From Pseudoalteromonas galatheae (GTDB lineage Bacteria > Pseudomonadota > Gammaproteobacteria > Enterobacterales > Alteromonadaceae): 64,000 nucleotides of DNA. The DNA is taken from positions 1,105,001-1,169,000 of the forward strand of contig NZ_PNCO02000002.1 in assembly GCF_005886105.2 (NCBI RefSeq), given 5' to 3'. A program made the position numbers and the translations under genes. Positions 26,678 to 34,434 of this stretch are shown one piece after another (positions within the stretch are counted from its first letter, which is position 1; every line of letters begins with the position of its first letter). A model generated the notes under the pieces. It had not been told where the DNA came from. It made no database searches and was given only the letters and a program-made list of their open reading frames with translations.

Positions 26678-26686
26678 TGCTATGCT
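26678..26686 (+). promoter_or_regulatory. Possible extended -10 promoter for the peptide cassette
   Basis: TGCTATGCT (TGn plus a TATAAT-like hexamer), 31 bp before the small-peptide ATG. No convincing -35 is visible. Confidence 0.35.
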
Positions 26687-26716
26687 GTTTGCTCCAATTA
26701 CATAAGGAGTAAAAAC

Positions 26717-26866
26717 ATGAAAACAAAAAAACAGATCCCAAGTCAGCTACTGAAAACTATTTTTGGCGGGAGTGCAGGTGGTGGCGATGGTATAGAACCA
26801 CCGAAGGCATCCGCGAATAAATCTTCGGGCTACGGTGCTGAACAGGATCAAAGTTATAAAGGGTAA
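26717..26866 (+). CDS. Small peptide with double-glycine leader-like motif
   Basis: 49 aa with a good AAGGAG ribosome site. Residues 1-18 (MKTKKQIPSQLLKTIFGG) fit a double-glycine leader: Gly at -1/-2 and hydrophobic residues at -4 (I), -7 (L) and -12 (I). The remaining 31 residues are Gly/Ser-rich and hydrophilic (SAGGGDGIEPPKASANKSSG...), without Cys. This resembles a class II microcin or other exported peptide, but the leader is basic rather than acidic and no peptidase-ABC transporter is in the window. Followed after 6 bp by a polytopic membrane protein. Function not established. Confidence 0.6.
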   Translation: MKTKKQIPSQLLKTIFGGSAGGGDGIEPPKASANKSSGYGAEQDQSYKG

Positions 26867-26872
26867 AGGACT

Positions 26873-27421
26873 TTGAACGAATTTTTCGTTGCAATAGGCT
26901 GGGCGATCATTCTTAGCAAATTTGTTGCTCTGATTGCTCTCCTATTTTTTTCAAAACAAGGAGTTAAAGAGATGCTTACGGGCTTCCCATCTAAGGATTG
27001 GAGAGAGCAAGTTGAGCATTCTTTGTTGATAGTAACTGCGGTTAGCTTTGGTTTTCACTTTCTCGGGCGATTCATATCAGATGCCATATTGTCAGCAAGT
27101 ATAGATCCTGCCGCCAAAAGGCAGCTTTATTATCTATTTTTTGCACTGTATGAAGTGATATATGTAGCACTTATAGTAAAGCTCCACATGATGCGTGATT
27201 GTGTTTTTGCTCGTTACTCACGATTTGTCTGCTTTCTATCTGCTGCCATGGCCACATTGTTGATGGCAAGATATGTTGATCGTGTAATACTAGAGGCTGA
27301 TCTGTTACGTAACGTATTCAAATACTGTGTTGCAGGAATTAACGTCGCAACGTTATTAGTAATAGGCGCATACCCTGCATTTAGAGTATTTAATTTGGTT
27401 CCGAGTAAACGTTGGGTTTAG
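26873..27421 (+). CDS. Polytopic membrane protein of the peptide cassette
   Basis: 182 aa from a TTG start 6 bp after the small peptide stop; AAAGGA is very close, so coupling is likely. About five membrane spans: 5-27, 48-68, 84-106, 118-135 and 150-168. A conserved-looking amphipathic loop KDWREQVEHS lies after the first span. No family recognised. Placement after a double-glycine-type peptide suggests a self-protection or partner role (inference). It could equally be a lysogenic conversion protein unrelated to the peptide. Confidence 0.7.
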   Translation: MNEFFVAIGWAIILSKFVALIALLFFSKQGVKEMLTGFPSKDWREQVEHSLLIVTAVSFGFHFLGRFISDAILSASIDPAAKRQLYYLFFALYEVIYVALIVKLHMMRDCVFARYSRFVCFLSAAMATLLMARYVDRVILEADLLRNVFKYCVAGINVATLLVIGAYPAFRVFNLVPSKRWV

Positions 27422-27423
27422 AG

Positions 27424-27774
27424 ATGAAATTTGAAGTATTACTCTTAGCTATGATTTTTGGATGTTGCGTTTACTTGTACTACATGGCGTTTAGGCTAAA
27501 AAGCCTAATTAAAGTAATTGAAGTACCGAGTAAACCAAGGCTAGCTAGTCACTCAGTAAATAATGTCACCTCTCTATCAAGCCGTAAGAAAGAAGTGCTT
27601 TTAGATCAGTCAATCCAGCTGTTGGCAAAAACTGAAAGTTACGAGAAACACTTTGAGCACGCCTCAAAGGAAGAAATAATTCATTTTGATATGGAATTTC
27701 GCTTTGAGCGTAGGCGGCTACTCAAAGCACTAAAAAACATTGGGTATTTTGATCGAGTAAAGCAAACTAAGTAA
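27424..27774 (+). CDS. Membrane-anchored protein of the peptide cassette, unknown
   Basis: 116 aa from the ATG at 27424, 2 bp after the preceding stop. One N-terminal span (about 5-24, VLLLAMIFGCCVYLYYMAFRL) with two Cys, then a soluble charged part ending in a helical segment (HASKEEIIHFDMEFRFERRRLLKALKNIGYF). No recognised domain. The tight spacing of the three plus-strand genes indicates one operon, converging on the repressor gene 4 bp away. Confidence 0.7.
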   Translation: MKFEVLLLAMIFGCCVYLYYMAFRLKSLIKVIEVPSKPRLASHSVNNVTSLSSRKKEVLLDQSIQLLAKTESYEKHFEHASKEEIIHFDMEFRFERRRLLKALKNIGYFDRVKQTK

Positions 27775-27778
27775 TATT

Positions 27779-28261
27779 TTAGTCAGTGCTTACTGCGTTC
27801 AAAACATCTCTTATTGAGTCATTGCTCATATTACCAGTCAATTCAGCTTTTACTAAAATTCTTGTAGCTTTCTCAATTAATGAAAGGCTTTTAATCGCAT
27901 CAAACTCTCCATTTTCGCCCAGCTCATTCTTTAACCTCTTCGCTTGATAAACTGTAAGCAGTGCTTCTCTTGCCGCATAACAAGCAGCATCTACAGCGCT
28001 TTCCATATCAAAAGACTCTTGGTCAATAAGAGAAACTCCAGCTCGGTTTCCAGTTACTACAAATGCAGCATCAAAACCCATCGATGCGAGTTGAACTAGT
28101 TTATCTGATGGAATGGCAATAGATGATTCCCATCGACTAATTTGCTTACTCGACATTCCTAAAAAATCTGCGACATCTTTTTGGCTTAAATTCAAACGCT
28201 TACGCTCAGCCTGAAATAATGAGCAGACATTTATGTCTGTTTCTGTTGATTTTAAGGACAT
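27779..28261 (-). CDS. cI-like phage repressor (XRE family)
   Basis: 160 aa. Helix-turn-helix at about 18-72: RKRLNLSQKDVADFLGMSSKQISRWESSIAIPSDKLVQLASMGFDAAFVVTG. The C-terminal part is helical and probably dimerises; no LexA-type Ser-Lys protease motif is visible, so induction would not be by RecA self-cleavage. It reads leftward, divergent from the Ner-like gene, as in Mu c/ner. It should keep the early promoter silent in the lysogen. Confidence 0.88.
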   Translation of the reverse strand: MSLKSTETDINVCSLFQAERKRLNLSQKDVADFLGMSSKQISRWESSIAIPSDKLVQLASMGFDAAFVVTGNRAGVSLIDQESFDMESAVDAACYAAREALLTVYQAKRLKNELGENGEFDAIKSLSLIEKATRILVKAELTGNMSNDSIRDVLNAVSTD

Positions 28262-28263
28262 AT

Positions 28264-28356
28264 ATGTACTATTCTAAGCCTAACAATTAACCAAACCTTT
28301 TATTCTCACTCGCCAAAGTTCAGGTAAAAGGTTTACTCAAAAAGGTAATGTACTAT
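28264..28356. promoter_or_regulatory. Repressor/Ner control region
   Basis: The 93-bp divergent gap contains a 10-bp inverted repeat AAACCTTTTA (28293-28302) / TAAAAGGTTT (28325-28334) and a direct repeat ATGTACTAT at 28264-28272 and 28348-28356, the latter overlapping the Ner-like start codon. The symmetric layout is what is expected of lysogeny operators. Which protein binds which site is unknown. Confidence 0.6.
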
Positions 28357-28618
28357 GAAATCCTCCGAAATTAAACAAGCTATTGCAAACGAAGGCTATT
28401 CGCTTTCTATGGTTGCTGATGCACTGGGTGTTAGCCTCGCAACTGTTTCAGGTGTCGTTTGTGGGCACACTAAGTCTCAAAAGGTCGCTAATGCTATTGC
28501 CAAGATCATAGGTAAAGAGACCTGTGATGTTTTCCCCAATGTCACAGTAAGCCCACCAAGAGGGCTGATTAACAGAGAGCAAGGCGTTAACCAGCTTCAG
28601 CAGCTTTTGGCCTCGTAA
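28355..28618 (+). CDS. Ner/Nlp-type DNA-binding protein
   Basis: 87 aa. Residues 1-60 form a Ner-like helix-turn-helix (SEIKQAIANEGYSLSMVADALGVSLATVSGVVCGHTKSQKVANAIAKIIGK); the tail VSPPRGLINREQGVNQLQQLL is typical of this family. Ner represses both repressor and early promoters early in lytic growth. First gene of the rightward early module. Confidence 0.87.
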   Translation: MKSSEIKQAIANEGYSLSMVADALGVSLATVSGVVCGHTKSQKVANAIAKIIGKETCDVFPNVTVSPPRGLINREQGVNQLQQLLAS

Positions 28619-28914
28619 GGGCTAAGTAACCACTTTACTAATAACTGAGTTACCGAACTTACAGGAGCCACACAATGCACATAATTAGCCCGTACATAGC
28701 ACAATGCTATCAGCGCCAACAAAGCCGTGTTTTGTTGTTGGTACAGTCGATTAACCACCACTCTGCGCTCAATATGCGTATAGCTGCCAAGTTCAACAAT
28801 GAGTTGGCGCAGTTCTTTAGCGCTCGCGCAGTACACAGCGGCACAAGGTTTATCGTCAATACACAGCCATTCAAGCAGATTTTTAAACTGGTAAGTAATA
28901 AAGTCGGTTTGCAT
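28597..28914 (-). CDS. Antisense-oriented early-region protein, unknown
   Basis: 105 aa, MQTDFITYQFKNLLEWLCIDD..., with GGGAG 8 bases before the ATG. The amphipathic helical pattern (AKELRQLIVELGSYTHIERRVVVNRLYQQQNTALLALIALCYV) looks like a real protein. It opposes the early operon and converges on the Ner-like gene, overlapping its 3' end by 22 bp. A competing plus-strand frame (28675-29052) also has AGGAG but its product looks unnatural. The upstream operator-like repeats (28969-29000) suit a divergent promoter. Function unknown. Confidence 0.55.
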   Translation of the reverse strand: MQTDFITYQFKNLLEWLCIDDKPCAAVYCASAKELRQLIVELGSYTHIERRVVVNRLYQQQNTALLALIALCYVRANYVHCVAPVSSVTQLLVKWLLSPYEAKSC

Positions 28915-28968
28915 GGTTTGATCTCCCGTTTACGTGATGATCAAATTCTAGCCAGTAAGATCCTCTAT

Positions 28969-29000
28969 TTGGAAGTTCCAAAAATTCTTTCTTTTTGGAA
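28969..29000. promoter_or_regulatory. TTGGAA operator-like cluster
   Basis: TTGGAA-G-TTCCAA (28969-28981) overlaps a 9-bp inverted repeat TTCCAAAAA (28976-28984) / TTTTTGGAA (28992-29000), giving three TTGGAA half-sites in the gap between the leftward 105-aa gene and the rightward regulator gene at 29042. Likely bound by one of the phage regulators. Confidence 0.55.
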
Positions 29001-29041
29001 TGGACTATTTGCTGCACCTCGCTTGCAAAAAGGAGGTTGCT

Positions 29042-29521
29042 ATGACTACTAAAACAAAACGCCGCCAATGGAATCGAGTTGTCGCTCGTAGCCTTCAAGA
29101 GTCTCTACAACTTTGTAAAGAGCATGCACAAGCAACACGCAATATGAGCGTGCCACGCATTGCTGATAGAACGGGGGTTAGTAACGATATGCTCTATAAA
29201 CATCTTGGTAATGGCGATATGCCAGCAAGCCTGCTAATACCATACATGGCAGCAACGGGTAGAGAGTACCCACTCCAATATATGGCGCATAGTTTAGACA
29301 AACTTATTGTTGATATGCCCAAAGGTAAAAAGCCTAGCATGCCCACCATTAACCACCTGAATCAGTTTGCAAACCAAGTAATTGGCATGGTGATGCAACT
29401 AGAAGAAGGCAACGGTAACGCCCAGCACGTAGCCGACCAAATTGTTCTGCTAATGCAGGACCTTGCCTATCACAAGCTCGAAGCTGAAAGGCTCGACGAC
29501 CCACAACAAACCCTGATTTAG
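29042..29521 (+). CDS. Phage regulatory protein with HTH, CII-like
   Basis: 159 aa from the ATG at 29042 with AGGAGG ahead. The segment ESLQLCKEHAQATRNMSVPRIADRTGVSNDMLYKHLGNGDMPASLLIPYMAATGREYPLQYMA (about 17-79) is a helix-turn-helix resembling CII-type regulators of Mu-like phages. A helical C-terminus follows (MVMQLEEGNGNAQHVADQIVLLMQ). Probably controls early genes or lysogeny choice; the TTGGAA cluster is directly upstream. Regulation target is inference. Confidence 0.75.
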   Translation: MTTKTKRRQWNRVVARSLQESLQLCKEHAQATRNMSVPRIADRTGVSNDMLYKHLGNGDMPASLLIPYMAATGREYPLQYMAHSLDKLIVDMPKGKKPSMPTINHLNQFANQVIGMVMQLEEGNGNAQHVADQIVLLMQDLAYHKLEAERLDDPQQTLI

Positions 29522-29532
29522 GAGCAAATAGT

Positions 29533-29688
29533 ATGACTATCAAAGACCAAGTTGCGCCTAAAAAACGCCAACCAGAGCAAAATACAAGCATTTGTATTGG
29601 TAAGCATGCAGGTAAAACTGTGCTGCTAATGAGTATGGAGCAGCTAAAAGCACTGGCACACGGAAAACCACAAGGAGAGAACGCATGA
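29533..29688 (+). CDS. Small early protein, unknown (51 aa)
   Basis: MTIKDQVAPKKRQPEQNTSI then a short CIGKHAGKTVLLMSMEQLKALAHGKP segment. GGAG lies upstream and the stop overlaps the next ATG (ATGA), so it belongs to the early operon. Basic, no membrane span. Function unknown. Confidence 0.65.
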   Translation: MTIKDQVAPKKRQPEQNTSICIGKHAGKTVLLMSMEQLKALAHGKPQGENA

Positions 29689-29951
29689 GCTTATTAACCA
29701 AACCCGTTAGCGCTGAGCATATAAGCGTACACAACAACCGCCCTCTAATTCAGTGCAATTGTTGTTTACGAATAGAGCAAGCGCAGCAGGCAGTAACTAA
29801 AAGCGCATGGTTACAGGCTGCAAACCATATTGGATGGCGCCATGTTCAAAGTGAAGCGTTTGATATCGACGTTGTGTGCCCAAGTTGCGTTAGCGATTTT
29901 AACAACCCTATCAGAAAGCCAATAAAACCTATTGAGAGGGCTTCAATATGA
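29685..29951 (+). CDS. Early protein with two CxxC pairs, unknown
   Basis: 88 aa. CNCC near residue 25 and CPSC near 68 could coordinate zinc; between them lie helices (EQAQQAVTKSAWLQAANHIGW). It overlaps both neighbours by 4 bp. Many Mu-like early regions carry such small zinc-binding proteins of unknown role. Confidence 0.65.
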   Translation: MSLLTKPVSAEHISVHNNRPLIQCNCCLRIEQAQQAVTKSAWLQAANHIGWRHVQSEAFDIDVVCPSCVSDFNNPIRKPIKPIERASI

Positions 29952-30256
29952 GCGAGAGATATTTATCAGCACAAATACAGCGCGTGTTGGCCACGATTGA
30001 ATTGATGGCCGGACGCGAAATCGAAGGAGCTGAACCAGGAAAACTAGCCGCTGAATTAGGCTGTAGTCCTGCGGATATGACTCGTGTGCTAGCAAACTTA
30101 GAGCATGCGGGTTGGGCGGAGCGTTTAACCAAAAACCAACAGCGCTGGAGGTTACATAAAAAGCCCGTTCAAGTGAGTAACACGGTCGCTCATAACTACG
30201 CAACGGCTCTTAACTCCCTGCGTATTGAGCGTGATAACTACAGCTTGTTGAGGTGA
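29948..30256 (+). CDS. Winged-helix early regulator
   Basis: 102 aa. RVLATIELMAGREIEGAEPGKLAAELGCSPADMTRVLANLEHAGWAERLTKNQQRWRL is a clear winged helix with an IclR-like recognition helix and beta wing. Located just before the coiled-coil early gene and the transposase. Could regulate transposition genes (inference). Confidence 0.78.
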   Translation: MSERYLSAQIQRVLATIELMAGREIEGAEPGKLAAELGCSPADMTRVLANLEHAGWAERLTKNQQRWRLHKKPVQVSNTVAHNYATALNSLRIERDNYSLLR

Positions 30257-30260
30257 AATA

Positions 30261-31178
30261 ATGAGTGACTTAAGCGTAACAGATCTAATCGATTTGAAGG
30301 TGCATCAGCAATCTGAAATTGCAGCTAAGCAAGATGTATTAATGCAGCTTGGTCGTGCACAGGCATTTAACTTTATCTCAAAATTGGTGACTGTCACCGA
30401 GTTAAAAACTCTTCAACAAATAAAAGACACCAAAGAATACAAGGGATTAACTGTAACAGACGAAGATGGAAAACTGGTGACTGTCACCACTTGGGAAGAT
30501 TGTTGCAGACATATTCTACAAATGGATAGAAAAGGTATTGATGAGCGACTGAGTAACCTCACGTTGTTTGGCGAACAGTTTTTTGAACAGGCTCAAAAAA
30601 TGAAGCTTGGCTATAGGGACTTACGAGCATTGAGACAGCTACCAGAAGATGAACAAGCGCTAGTTATAGAGTCGGAAGCCGTTGAGACAGGCGATAAAGA
30701 AGCCGTAAAAGAGCTAATCGACGAACTCAAAGCGAAGCACGCTAAGGAAAAAGAGAAAATCACTCAAGAGCTGGACGCAACCGAGCGCATGCTCAAAGCA
30801 TCGCGTAACTCTGCGTCTGAAAAGGACTGCAAGATTATTCAACTCACCGCTGATTTAGAAAGCAAAAAGTTTAGTGCCGAGAAATGGAAAGGCGAAGCCA
30901 AAAGCTTTTTTGAAGCGCTGGCTAAAACCCAAAACCAAGTGCGTGAAGGGTTTAACCAAATGCTGGTGCTCAGTGAGCAGCTTGAGACGGTGCAAATTGA
31001 CGATAAAACCTATGATGCCGCTAAATCCGCGTTTTATGCTGACAGCAAAATTTTACTAACTCAACTCGCGCATGTATGGAACGAAATACACCGCACCTAT
31101 GGCGATTTAGACGATGCGCGCCCCAGTGGTGAGTGGCTGGCAGAAATGGGTTACGAGGCCACGGAGGTGATGGAATGA
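30261..31178 (+). CDS. Early coiled-coil protein, unknown (305 aa)
   Basis: An N-terminal globular part (VHQQSEIAAKQDVLMQLGRAQAFNFISKL...KEYKGLTV) is followed by long charged helices (about 150-245, KELIDELKAKHAKEKEKITQELDATERMLKAS). Proteins of this build precede the transposase in BcepMu-type phages; their function is not known. Its TGA overlaps the transposase ATG. It contains two identical 13-bp palindromes (30386-30398, 30476-30488). Confidence 0.75.
   Translation: MSDLSVTDLIDLKVHQQSEIAAKQDVLMQLGRAQAFNFISKLVTVTELKTLQQIKDTKEYKGLTVTDEDGKLVTVTTWEDCCRHILQMDRKGIDERLSNLTLFGEQFFEQAQKMKLGYRDLRALRQLPEDEQALVIESEAVETGDKEAVKELIDELKAKHAKEKEKITQELDATERMLKASRNSASEKDCKIIQLTADLESKKFSAEKWKGEAKSFFEALAKTQNQVREGFNQMLVLSEQLETVQIDDKTYDAAKSAFYADSKILLTQLAHVWNEIHRTYGDLDDARPSGEWLAEMGYEATEVME
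30386..30488. promoter_or_regulatory. Twin intragenic palindromes GGTGACTGTCACC
   Basis: Two identical perfect 6-1-6 palindromes at 30386-30398 and 30476-30488, exactly 90 bp apart inside a coding gene. The encoded residues (LVTVT) repeat as well, so a protein-level cause is possible, but identical codons favour a DNA site. Confidence 0.45.
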
Positions 31179-32953
31179 ACGCACTCTCTCTAGAGTACTG
31201 GGCTGAACAGCTAGACAACGCAGGCCACGGCCAAAAAGGCACAATCCGCGAAAAGGCATGTGAAACACTGGGCCTAAGCAAAGACGCGCTATATCGCAAA
31301 CTCAAAAAGCTAGGCTGGCAAAGTGGCAAAGCCAAACGCAGTGATGCAGGCACAACAGCGATGGATGATGAAGCCTTGAATATGCTGGTGGCCATTTTGA
31401 ACCAAGGGGTACGTGATAATGGTAAGCGGATCATGGATGTTACTACGGCTAAATCAATCTTGGTTGCTAATGGTTATGCCTGTTTAAGCACCAGCCAGAT
31501 CAGCCGTGTACTAGCTAAACGTAATGCCTCAGTTAGCGCGTTAGATAGAGCAACACCGCATGTTCAAATGCGCAGTTTAGCGCCTAATCATGTACATCAA
31601 GTAGACCCAAGTTATTGTTTGCTTTATTACCCGCCAGGTAAAAAAGGCAAAGTGCAGCGCTACGCAAATGACTCTGAGTTTTACGCAAATAAGCCAGAGA
31701 ACTTAGAGCGCATAAAGCACTTACGAGTGTGGCGTTATGTATTGGTTGATCACAATAGCGGCATGATCCGCGTGCGTTATTACGAGTCATCGGGTGAAAC
31801 GCAAGCCAACATGTTCGACTTTTTAATGTGGTGTTGGAAGCAACATGAAGGCTCGCCATTTATGGGCGTACCACAAATTCTGTTGTGGGATAAAGGCAGT
31901 GCCAACACAGGTAAAGCAATTACCAATGTATTAGATGCACTCAAAGTTAAAAACATACCTCATGAGGCTGGCAACCCACGCGCTAAAGGGGCTGTGGAAG
32001 TGGCAAACAACATTGTTGAAAAGCAATTTGAAAGCCGCATTTTGTTTGAACCGGTTAACAGTGTTGACGAGCTAAACGAGTCGGTATGGGCATGGCAAGA
32101 GGCATTTAACGCCAACAAAATACCTGGCATGAACTGCAAGCATAGTCGACACAAACAAGCACGTTCCGATGTATGGCTAACCATATACCAACCACAAAAC
32201 CGCGACTATCTGCGCATGCTACCAGATGAGCAAATTTGCAGGTTACTACTGACCAAAACAGGTGAAACACGGAAGGTGAACGGTGATCTGGAGATCACTT
32301 ATGTTCACCCACGAACCAAGCAGCAACACCGCTATGACGTTGGTGAACTGGAGCATGTCCGTAACGGGATCACGGTTTCGGTTAGTCCAATTATTGTGGG
32401 TGATACGCCGGATTTATTAGTAGGTGTTACAACCCCCCTTGATGAAGTGGTGTATCACCAAGTTCAACCAGCAGATGTTGGTGAAGATGGCTTTAGGTTA
32501 GACGCCCCTGTAATTGGTGAAGAGCACATCCAAAACAAAGACACAGCGACTCAAAGCGCAGCTAAAGCAGCGGATAGGCTCGCTTTTGAAAATCTCAGTG
32601 ATGCAGAAATCAAGCAGGCTAAGAAGAAAAAGCTAGCTCCATTTGGGGGCGCTTTGGTCGCTCACACACACCTCAAAAATGTTGAGCACGACACCCGCAT
32701 TGCGCCTAAGGGAGAAACTATTGAGCTAGACAATCCGATTGCTAAGCAAGTCGCCGAAGGCTCGCGCAAAGGCAAGGTGTTGGACTCGCTCGATTTACGC
32801 ATGGTTGTAGCACAGCGTTTGGGTAGGCCCCTGCGTCCTAACGAAATTGATTGGCTGCATGGCCAAAGTATTGCTGAAACGGAAGTGTCAGCGGTTGTTG
32901 AACAGTTGCACCTAGGAATTGCGGAGACTCCAGTGCTGAAGATAGCGAGATAG
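31175..32953 (+). CDS. DDE transposase (phage TnpA/MuA equivalent)
   Basis: 592 aa from the ATG at 31175, which overlaps the previous stop and has GGAGG upstream. The N-terminal winged-helix and HTH region (GTIREKACETLGLSKDALYRKLKK) binds DNA. The rve core has HQVDPSY (D144), ILLWDKGSAN (D239) and AKGAVEVANN (E275), a D-D-35-E triad. The C-terminus is beta then helical and may contact the ATPase. It performs integration and replicative transposition of the phage. In BcepMu the transposase belongs to a lineage distinct from MuA with different end requirements, in line with the unusual ends seen here. Confidence 0.94.
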   Translation: MNALSLEYWAEQLDNAGHGQKGTIREKACETLGLSKDALYRKLKKLGWQSGKAKRSDAGTTAMDDEALNMLVAILNQGVRDNGKRIMDVTTAKSILVANGYACLSTSQISRVLAKRNASVSALDRATPHVQMRSLAPNHVHQVDPSYCLLYYPPGKKGKVQRYANDSEFYANKPENLERIKHLRVWRYVLVDHNSGMIRVRYYESSGETQANMFDFLMWCWKQHEGSPFMGVPQILLWDKGSANTGKAITNVLDALKVKNIPHEAGNPRAKGAVEVANNIVEKQFESRILFEPVNSVDELNESVWAWQEAFNANKIPGMNCKHSRHKQARSDVWLTIYQPQNRDYLRMLPDEQICRLLLTKTGETRKVNGDLEITYVHPRTKQQHRYDVGELEHVRNGITVSVSPIIVGDTPDLLVGVTTPLDEVVYHQVQPADVGEDGFRLDAPVIGEEHIQNKDTATQSAAKAADRLAFENLSDAEIKQAKKKKLAPFGGALVAHTHLKNVEHDTRIAPKGETIELDNPIAKQVAEGSRKGKVLDSLDLRMVVAQRLGRPLRPNEIDWLHGQSIAETEVSAVVEQLHLGIAETPVLKIAR

Positions 32954-32956
32954 CAG

Positions 32957-34102
32957 TTGAAAATAACAAAGCTTAGCCATGTGTTTGAAGTACTGGGAGT
33001 TAAGCAAGCCCAAGTAGTAAAAGCATTAGCCGCTAAAGGGCTGAAATTTAGCAAAGCTAGTTTAAGCCGTGTAGCAACACAAGCCGACTGGCCAAAAACC
33101 TGTGATAGCAAAGCGATTAAAGCAGTCATTGCAGAGTATTTAAAAGAACTCGGTGCAACCAGCGAGCAACTAACCGATTTGTTTACCTGGTATGAGCCAA
33201 ACAAGAACGCACAACCTGAAGTTGAATATGAAGATCCGGAGCCTGAAATGCTAACAGCTAACGCAAAGAAGTTTTTTAAACTACGTCGTGACCCGTTTGA
33301 AAACGAGATAACGAGCGAGGATGACCTATTTTTGGTTGATGCCCACCGTATTATTTTAGAAGACATGCTAACGGCCGCGAACGCTGGCAGCATGATTGCA
33401 CTCTATGGTGAGTGTGGAAGCGGCAAGACGATTATTCGCCGCACTTTTATTCACCAAGTGCAACAAGATCATCCTGATGTAATTTTGATCCAACCCGCAC
33501 GATTAGACCGTCGCAAAATAACCGCAGAGTCTATTTCTACCGCTATTTGTAGAGCGCTACAAATCAAGCATAAACCAAGTGCTGAAGAGCGTGATGCTGC
33601 AATAGAAGAGGCATTAATTGAAAGCGCTAACAACGGCCATTTACACCTAATGGTAATTGATGAGGCGCACGATTTAAGCGCTGATGTGATCAAGCTACTC
33701 AAGCGTATTTGGGAGTTAACGCACGGGTTTAGGCGTGTGATGGGGATTGTACTGATTGGCCAGTCGGAGCTTGCCAAAAAGTTAAGCGGCCAGCACGTTC
33801 GTGAGTTTAGCTGGCGCTGCAATCAAATACGGATGCAGCCGCTAGGGATTTATGTTCCCGAGTATATTCGCCATAAGCTATCTCGCGTTGGTGTAGATGC
33901 TGACAAGATCTTTACTGAGGATGCCCTCAGCGCGATTCGCGGCAAGTGTATGGGGCGCATTCGCCACGGCATTGCATTGGATGATGCCGAGCTAGACCGT
34001 TCGTACCCACTCAATGTAAATACTTGGCTTGCTAAAGCCATGAATGCGGCCGCTCAAATTGGTGAGCAGCAGATCACAGAATCATTAGTTTTAAAGGTAT
34101 AG
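32957..34102 (+). CDS. AAA ATPase, transposition target protein (MuB/ExeA-like)
   Basis: 381 aa from a TTG start 3 bp after the transposase. An N-terminal HTH-like region (FEVLGVKQAQVVKALAAKGLKFSKASLSRVA) precedes FFKLRRDPFENEI, typical of ExeA-type ATPases. Walker A is GECGSGKT (151-158) and Walker B LMVIDEAHDL (231-240). It likely selects and delivers target DNA to the transposase and gives target immunity. BcepMu relatives carry an ExeA homologue in the same place. Confidence 0.92.
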   Translation: MKITKLSHVFEVLGVKQAQVVKALAAKGLKFSKASLSRVATQADWPKTCDSKAIKAVIAEYLKELGATSEQLTDLFTWYEPNKNAQPEVEYEDPEPEMLTANAKKFFKLRRDPFENEITSEDDLFLVDAHRIILEDMLTAANAGSMIALYGECGSGKTIIRRTFIHQVQQDHPDVILIQPARLDRRKITAESISTAICRALQIKHKPSAEERDAAIEEALIESANNGHLHLMVIDEAHDLSADVIKLLKRIWELTHGFRRVMGIVLIGQSELAKKLSGQHVREFSWRCNQIRMQPLGIYVPEYIRHKLSRVGVDADKIFTEDALSAIRGKCMGRIRHGIALDDAELDRSYPLNVNTWLAKAMNAAAQIGEQQITESLVLKV

Positions 34103-34104
34103 CC

Positions 34105-34422
34105 ATGAGTCAACAGGTAGAAATTCAATTAACGGGTATGGCGTTGGTTCAAGTGACTAAAACAGTCACCGTTTCACAAGAGCAGTCAAAGGCACTTTTA
34201 GCTGATGATGGCGCAATGCAACACCTTTTAGCCAGTGCTGTGAACGCGCCAGTAAAGGCTTGGGACAACGTTTTTGGTAAGCGTGAGCTGATAGAAACAA
34301 TTGAGCCTACAGGGGTTCGGTGTTTAACCACGCATTGCGGTTGGGTTGGGGAAGGCGTAAGCGTTTGCCCCAAATGCCAAGGCCAACGCTTTCACAAATT
34401 TCAATCTATTCAACCTCGGTAG
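34105..34422 (+). CDS. Early zinc-ribbon protein, unknown
   Basis: 105 aa. The C-terminus has CLTTHCGWVG...CPKCQGQ, a zinc-ribbon-like pair; the N-terminus is beta-rich (MALVQVTKTVTVSQEQ). It follows the ATPase by 2 bp. No assigned function. Confidence 0.7.
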   Translation: MSQQVEIQLTGMALVQVTKTVTVSQEQSKALLADDGAMQHLLASAVNAPVKAWDNVFGKRELIETIEPTGVRCLTTHCGWVGEGVSVCPKCQGQRFHKFQSIQPR

Positions 34423-34434
34423 TAAGGGATCATT

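Noticed and set aside
28675..29052. Plus-strand 125-codon frame with AGGAG upstream
   Set aside because: It overlaps the more protein-like minus-strand frame and ends across the operator region and the next gene's start. The ribosome-like site may be chance; kept only as a competing reading.
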